A stretch of 64,000 nucleotides of DNA from Burkholderiales bacterium (GTDB lineage Bacteria > Pseudomonadota > Gammaproteobacteria > Burkholderiales > Burkholderiaceae_C), in the NCBI GenBank assembly GCA_019509985.1, contig JAEKLF010000044.1, positions 1 through 64,000 on the forward strand, read 5' to 3'. Both the position numbers and the translations under genes were made by a program. Under the pieces are notes generated by a model that saw nothing but the letters and a program-made list of their open reading frames with translations, did no database searches and was not told where the DNA came from. Every line of letters starts with the position of its first letter. Position 1 is the stretch's first letter. Of this stretch, positions 60,904 to 64,000 are shown piece by piece.

Positions 60904-61554
60904 GTGAAACCGCCCGTCATCAACTTCTCGACGCTGCAGGCCGCCGTCGAGATCACTGCCACCCTTGCCTTCGCGCTGTCCGGCCTACTGGCCGGCGCGC
61001 GCAAGCAGCTCGACGTCGTCGGCCTGTGCGTCGTCGCCGGCCTGTCGGCCTTTGGCGGCGGCACGCTGCGCGACGTGCTGCTGGACCGCAGGCCCTTCTT
61101 CTGGGTCGAGCAGGCGGACTGGCTGTGGGCGCTGATGGCGCTGTCCTTCGCGGCCATGCTCTTCCTGCGCCGGCGCCATCTGGCGCTGACCGAGAAGGCC
61201 ATCCAGTGGCCCGATGCCCTCGGCCTGGGCCTCTTCACGGCCAACGGCACGCTGATCGCGCTGGACATGGGTCAGCCGGCCATCGTCGCCGTGCTGATGG
61301 GCGTCATCACGGCCACCTTTGGTGGCGTGCTGCGCGACATCGTCTGCAACGAGATCCCCGCCGCCTTCCACGACCATCGGCCCTACGCGCTGTGCAGCTT
61401 CGTCGGCGGCTGGGTGCTGGTGGCGGCGGTGGCGCTGAACGCGCCGCAGTGGGCTGCCATCAGCGCAGCGGCCGCGACAGCCGTGCTGCTGCGCGGCCTG
61501 GGCTTGTGGACGGGCTGGACCTTGCCGGTCTGGCGCATCAACCAGAAGCGTTGA
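60904..61554 (+). CDS. TRIC-type cation channel family membrane protein (UPF0126, YicG-like)
   Basis: 216 residues from a GTG start. About seven membrane helices in two repeated halves, each with the family loop: LSAFGGGTLRDVLLDRRPFFW near residues 48-68 and ATFGGVLRDIVCNEIPAAF near 138-157. Prokaryotic members are trimeric cation (K+/Na+) channels of the inner membrane; the physiological role in bacteria is unclear; some relatives may carry glycine. Convergent with the glucanase gene. Confidence 0.92.
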   Translation: MKPPVINFSTLQAAVEITATLAFALSGLLAGARKQLDVVGLCVVAGLSAFGGGTLRDVLLDRRPFFWVEQADWLWALMALSFAAMLFLRRRHLALTEKAIQWPDALGLGLFTANGTLIALDMGQPAIVAVLMGVITATFGGVLRDIVCNEIPAAFHDHRPYALCSFVGGWVLVAAVALNAPQWAAISAAAATAVLLRGLGLWTGWTLPVWRINQKR

Positions 61555-61572
61555 CGCGCCAGCCGCGTCGGC

Positions 61573-63339
61573 TCACCAGCCAATCGTGAAGGTCACGGTC
61601 GTCGGCGCCGCCGTGTGGATGGACGGGCTGAAGCCGCCCACGTCGTCGTAGGCGAAGCCGTAGGCCAGCTTGTTCAGGCTGTGGTCGTGCCAGAACTTGG
61701 AGTACCAATTGCTCACCTGTCCCGCCGGGTGGTGGGCGGACTGCACGTACCAGTTGGCCGGCGTCTCCAGCACGTGGCGGTTCAGCGCGGCGCAGATCTG
61801 GGCCTGGATCTGCAGCTGGGTGCCGGTGTTGGTCGGCCCGCCGCTGGCGTCGGCCAGCAGGCCAGAGCCGAGCAGGACCATGGCCGTGTCGGGCTTGCCG
61901 TTGATGTAAAAGGTGCCGGCCGGCGAGCCGCCCGTGAATGTGAAGCGGTCACCGCTGACGCGGCCCCGGAATGTGCCCAGGTTCTGCAGCGTGAAGACCA
62001 GGTCCTCGTTGCGATAGCGCGCCCAGACCGCGTCGATGTAGGCCTGCAGATAGTTGGCATTGACCTGGCCGGGTTTGAAGGTGCCGTGCGCCGGCGCGAT
62101 GATGCGATAGGGTGAATAAGGCGCCTGCGCCAGGTCATGGAACTCGGCCGGCGTCTCGGTCTGGTAGCGGCTGACGAGCTGGTCGCGCGTCTCGGTCAGC
62201 GGCTCGCCCACGGTCTGGTCAAAGCCGCCCAGACCCTGCACGCGCAGCTTCACGGGGAAGCCGAACTGGTCCACCCGCGTCGTGTTGACGAAGATGCCGG
62301 GGTTGGCATTGCCCTGCGGCAGGATGGCCATCTCACCGAAGTCGAAGTAGACGTCGATGTTGGGATCGCTCGCGTTCTCGATGTTGGCGCCGGCATAGCC
62401 GATGTTGCCGTTGCCGTCGACGACGACCCGGATGTACATCGGCGAGCCCACCGACATCATCACGCGCGCCGAGTCCAGCGCCGGGATGGTGATGGAGCGC
62501 GTGGCGCTGAGCTTCTGGAAGTAGTTCGTGTAGGTCACGCCACCCTTGCTCAGCGCACCGTTGTCGGCGGTTGACATGGGCACCAGGTTGCCCGCGGCGT
62601 CCACGTGCACGAAGCGGCCCGTGGCCCAGTCGCGGCCGATGATGGCCCAGTAGACCTGGTCATCGGTCCAACGGCCGCCGGTCTGGTTGACGATATTGAA
62701 GGTCGTGCGGCCGTTCCAGCTGCCGGTGCCGGTGTTCGTGCCCACACGGTAGGACGAGGTCAGGTCGTTGAAACCACGGTTGACGAGGTTGGGCTCGTCG
62801 CCCGTCATCACGAGGGACGCGCCGCCGTAGCTGACGTCATTGAACAGCGTAGCCTGGTAGCCCGACTGCACCTTGACGGACGACACGCGGTCGTTCCAGG
62901 CGGCGCCGATCCAGCTCGAATCCGAGCTGGCGCAGAAGCTGTCGCCGGTGTAGTTGATGTCGGCGTAGAAGCAGACCGGCCCGGTCGCCGTGCTGCTGCC
63001 CACCGTGTAGCTGAACTTGGGCGTGTCGTAGGCCGGCGTGCCGTTGTTGTAGGTGAACCAGTAGCCGATCACGTTGCCGGTGGCGACGGTGAGCTTCTGC
63101 TCGTAGCGGCCATTGGCGGCCGTCATGCGGATGTTCTGCTGCGGGCCGTTGTTGACGGTGTAGTGGGCGTCGACCCATGTGGTCGACACATTGGATTTGA
63201 ACCAGATCGTGGCGGTGGCGCCGCTGACCTCGACGCCCTGGGTGTAGTCCTGGGCCAGTACCGGGGTGGTGCCCAGCAGGCTCGAGGCCAGCAGGCAACA
63301 AGCGCCGAGAAGGCGCAAGCAACGCAAAACAAGATTCAC
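61573..63339 (-). CDS. Secreted GH64 beta-1,3-glucanase with CBM56 and beta/gamma-crystallin domains
   Basis: 588 residues from a GTG start with AAGGAG ahead. Signal peptide about 1-29 (ending VLA). Residues ~33-112 form a CBM56-like beta-glucan-binding domain (TIWFKSN, WVDAHYTVN, IGYWFTYNNGTPAYDTPKF). Residues ~120-200 form a beta/gamma-crystallin-like domain (VCFYADINYTGDSFC; SSVKVQSGYQATLFNDVSYGG). Residues ~205-588 form the GH64 catalytic domain, thaumatin-like; E336 (DFGEMAI) and D357 (TTRVDQFG) are the best candidates for the acid and base. GH64 enzymes cut beta-1,3-glucan to laminaripentaose, so fungal wall or curdlan/laminarin is a likely substrate. Two LacI-type palindromes lie upstream. 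Confidence 0.92.
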   Translation of the reverse strand: MNLVLRCLRLLGACCLLASSLLGTTPVLAQDYTQGVEVSGATATIWFKSNVSTTWVDAHYTVNNGPQQNIRMTAANGRYEQKLTVATGNVIGYWFTYNNGTPAYDTPKFSYTVGSSTATGPVCFYADINYTGDSFCASSDSSWIGAAWNDRVSSVKVQSGYQATLFNDVSYGGASLVMTGDEPNLVNRGFNDLTSSYRVGTNTGTGSWNGRTTFNIVNQTGGRWTDDQVYWAIIGRDWATGRFVHVDAAGNLVPMSTADNGALSKGGVTYTNYFQKLSATRSITIPALDSARVMMSVGSPMYIRVVVDGNGNIGYAGANIENASDPNIDVYFDFGEMAILPQGNANPGIFVNTTRVDQFGFPVKLRVQGLGGFDQTVGEPLTETRDQLVSRYQTETPAEFHDLAQAPYSPYRIIAPAHGTFKPGQVNANYLQAYIDAVWARYRNEDLVFTLQNLGTFRGRVSGDRFTFTGGSPAGTFYINGKPDTAMVLLGSGLLADASGGPTNTGTQLQIQAQICAALNRHVLETPANWYVQSAHHPAGQVSNWYSKFWHDHSLNKLAYGFAYDDVGGFSPSIHTAAPTTVTFTIGW

Positions 63340-63486
63340 CTTTGTCTCCTTTGCCCGCTCGCGGATGGCGGGTCGTTCAGGGGCCCAACGATTGAAGGAA
63401 TTGCAAGGCCGGTGTCTGGATTGCGAAGACCTACTGCGTGCCCCGGCATGCAGCCGCTGCCGGGCCAGGTCGCGATTGCGAGGGCA

Positions 63487-63502
63487 ATGAAAGCGCTTTC
63501 AT
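63487..63502. promoter_or_regulatory. LacI-family operator upstream of the glucanase gene (site 1)
   Basis: ATGAAAGCGCTTTCAT, a perfect 16-bp palindrome with central GCGC, the shape of carbohydrate-responsive LacI-family operators. It is 148 bp before the glucanase start codon. A LacI regulator is not encoded in the window. Confidence 0.7.
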
Positions 63503-63530
63503 ATTTGCGTCGCATCGTCCTGGGAGAGGG

Positions 63531-63546
63531 GAGAAAGCGGTTTCAT
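63531..63546. promoter_or_regulatory. LacI-family operator-like site upstream of the glucanase gene (site 2)
   Basis: GAGAAAGCGGTTTCAT matches site 1 at 13 of 16 positions. The centres are 44 bp apart, close to four turns of the helix, so the same protein could bind both on one face or form a short loop. Confidence 0.5.
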
Positions 63547-63601
63547 GGAAAACCCGCGGCGAGGCGGTTCACGAGTCGCCCGCTTCTGGGACAGGAAACC
63601 C

Positions 63602-63634
63602 ACAAAAGGAAACGGCCGCCTCGCGGGCGGCCGT
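63602..63634 (-). terminator. Terminator of the nitronate monooxygenase gene
   Basis: On the minus strand ACGGCCGCC (63634-63626), a 5-nt loop, GGCGGCCGT (63620-63612), then TTCCTTTTGTG. A 9-bp GC-rich stem with a broken U-run, 24 nt past the stop codon. Confidence 0.7.
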
Positions 63635-63658
63635 CTACGGGCAGGCCTTGCTAACCGG

Positions 63659-64000
63659 TCAGCCCAGCGCCAGCCGCGCCCGCGCCGCCACGTATTCGCG
63701 CTTCAGGCGCGCCACCAGCTGCGCCGCTGGCAGCACCTCGCGCACCGCACCGATGCCCTGGCCGCTGCCCCAGATTTCCTTCCAGGCCTTGGCCGCGCCG
63801 CCGCCAAAGTTCATCGCGCTGGGGTCGCTCTCAGGCAGGTTGTCCGGGTCCATGCCCGCCGCGACGATGGAGCCGCGCAGGTAGTTGCCGTGCACGCCGG
63901 TGAAGAGGTTGCTGTAGACGATGTCGTCGCTGTTGCTGGCGACGATCATCTGCTTGTACTCGTCGCTGGCGCGCGCCTCATCGGTGGCGATGAAGGCCGA
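63659..64000 (-). CDS. Nitronate monooxygenase family protein (C-terminal part; cut by window edge)
   Basis: The last 113 codons of a minus-strand gene that continues past 64000. The visible part reads FIATDEARASDEYKQMIV, SDDIVYSNLFTGVHGNYLRGS, and ends AKAWKEIWGSGQGIGAVREV plus a Leu/Arg-rich helix, matching the FMN-dependent nitronate monooxygenase/2-nitropropane dioxygenase family. These enzymes oxidise alkyl nitronates such as propionate 3-nitronate; some members act on other substrates. The FMN-binding and catalytic N-terminal part is outside the window. Confidence 0.88.
   Translation of the reverse strand, partial: SAFIATDEARASDEYKQMIVASNSDDIVYSNLFTGVHGNYLRGSIVAAGMDPDNLPESDPSAMNFGGGAAKAWKEIWGSGQGIGAVREVLPAAQLVARLKREYVAARARLALG

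Larger units (their letters stand above)
63340..63658. other. Intergenic region upstream of the glucanase gene
   Basis: 319 bp between two minus-strand genes. It holds the operator pair at 63487-63502 and 63531-63546 and the terminator of the upstream gene at 63602-63634. No coding region is seen. I could not identify a clear -35/-10 pair for the glucanase; the transcript leader is likely 100 nt or more. Confidence 0.6.

Noticed and set aside
61553-61569. GACGCG-CCAGC-CGCGTC hairpin between the TRIC and glucanase genes
   Set aside because: Only a 6-bp stem with no U-run; too weak to call a terminator.

Overview
The window is a 64-kb piece of a high-GC chromosome from a Gram-negative betaproteobacterium, most likely of the order Burkholderiales and the Rubrivivax/Roseateles/Leptothrix type (Sphaerotilaceae). 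This rests on gene order (rpsB-tsf-pyrH-frr-uppS-cdsA-dxr-rseP-bamA-skp-lpxD-fabZ-lpxA-lpxB-rnhB; ndk-rlmN-pilW-rodZ-ispG-hisS-yfgM-bamB-der-hfq-hflX-hflK-hflC-hisZ-purA), on strong GC bias at third codon positions, and on the HemP, YdcH, HisZ and DUF2065 genes. The genus is inference. Because of the GC bias almost every real gene has long false ORFs on its other frames; these are left out.

Layout. (1) 1-2.8 kb: glgC (cut by the left edge), then a short iron-regulated unit, hemP plus a DUF2325 gene, behind a clear Fur box. (2) 2.8-18 kb, all on the minus strand: a translation and envelope supercluster running from rpsB down to trmH. It makes ribosomal protein S2, EF-Ts, UMP kinase, ribosome recycling factor, undecaprenyl diphosphate synthase, CDP-diglyceride synthase, DXP reductoisomerase, RseP, BamA, Skp and the lipid A enzymes. 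(3) 18.3-23.4 kb: an FAD amino-acid oxidoreductase and NAD(P)H-hydrate repair enzyme on the plus strand, RNase R on the minus strand, and a tRNA-Leu(CAG). (4) 23.7-39.8 kb, minus strand: the ndk...hpt cluster, covering RNA modification, pilus assembly, cell shape, isoprenoid synthesis, tRNA charging, outer-membrane assembly, Der, Hfq, HflX/K/C, HisZ and purine metabolism. (5) 39.9-49.6 kb: RluB-type pseudouridine synthase, ScpB, RluD, BamD, DinG, YdcH, a PP2C phosphatase, a charged secreted protein of unknown function, and ZapE. (6) 49.6-55.4 kb: the 2-oxoglutarate dehydrogenase operon odhA-odhB-lpd. (7) 55.5-64 kb: the only accessory-looking part. It holds a 2-oxoglutarate/Fe(II) oxygenase, a secreted protein diverging from an HxlR regulator, a RibD-like reductase, a small membrane protein, the remains of a MocR-type regulator, a cysteine-rich protein, a peptide-type ABC binding protein, a TRIC channel, a secreted GH64 beta-1,3-glucanase with paired LacI-type operator palindromes, and the end of a nitronate monooxygenase gene.

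Most of the window is conserved core genome and I see no mobile element, CRISPR array or defence island. The signals that most deserve a second look are: a long inverted repeat that copies the 3' end of tRNA-Leu across its terminator; the Fur-controlled hemP/DUF2325 unit, whose best promoter would give a leaderless hemP message; the CBM56/beta-gamma-crystallin/GH64 glucanase with its two operators; and the decayed regulator locus at 58.2-58.95 kb.
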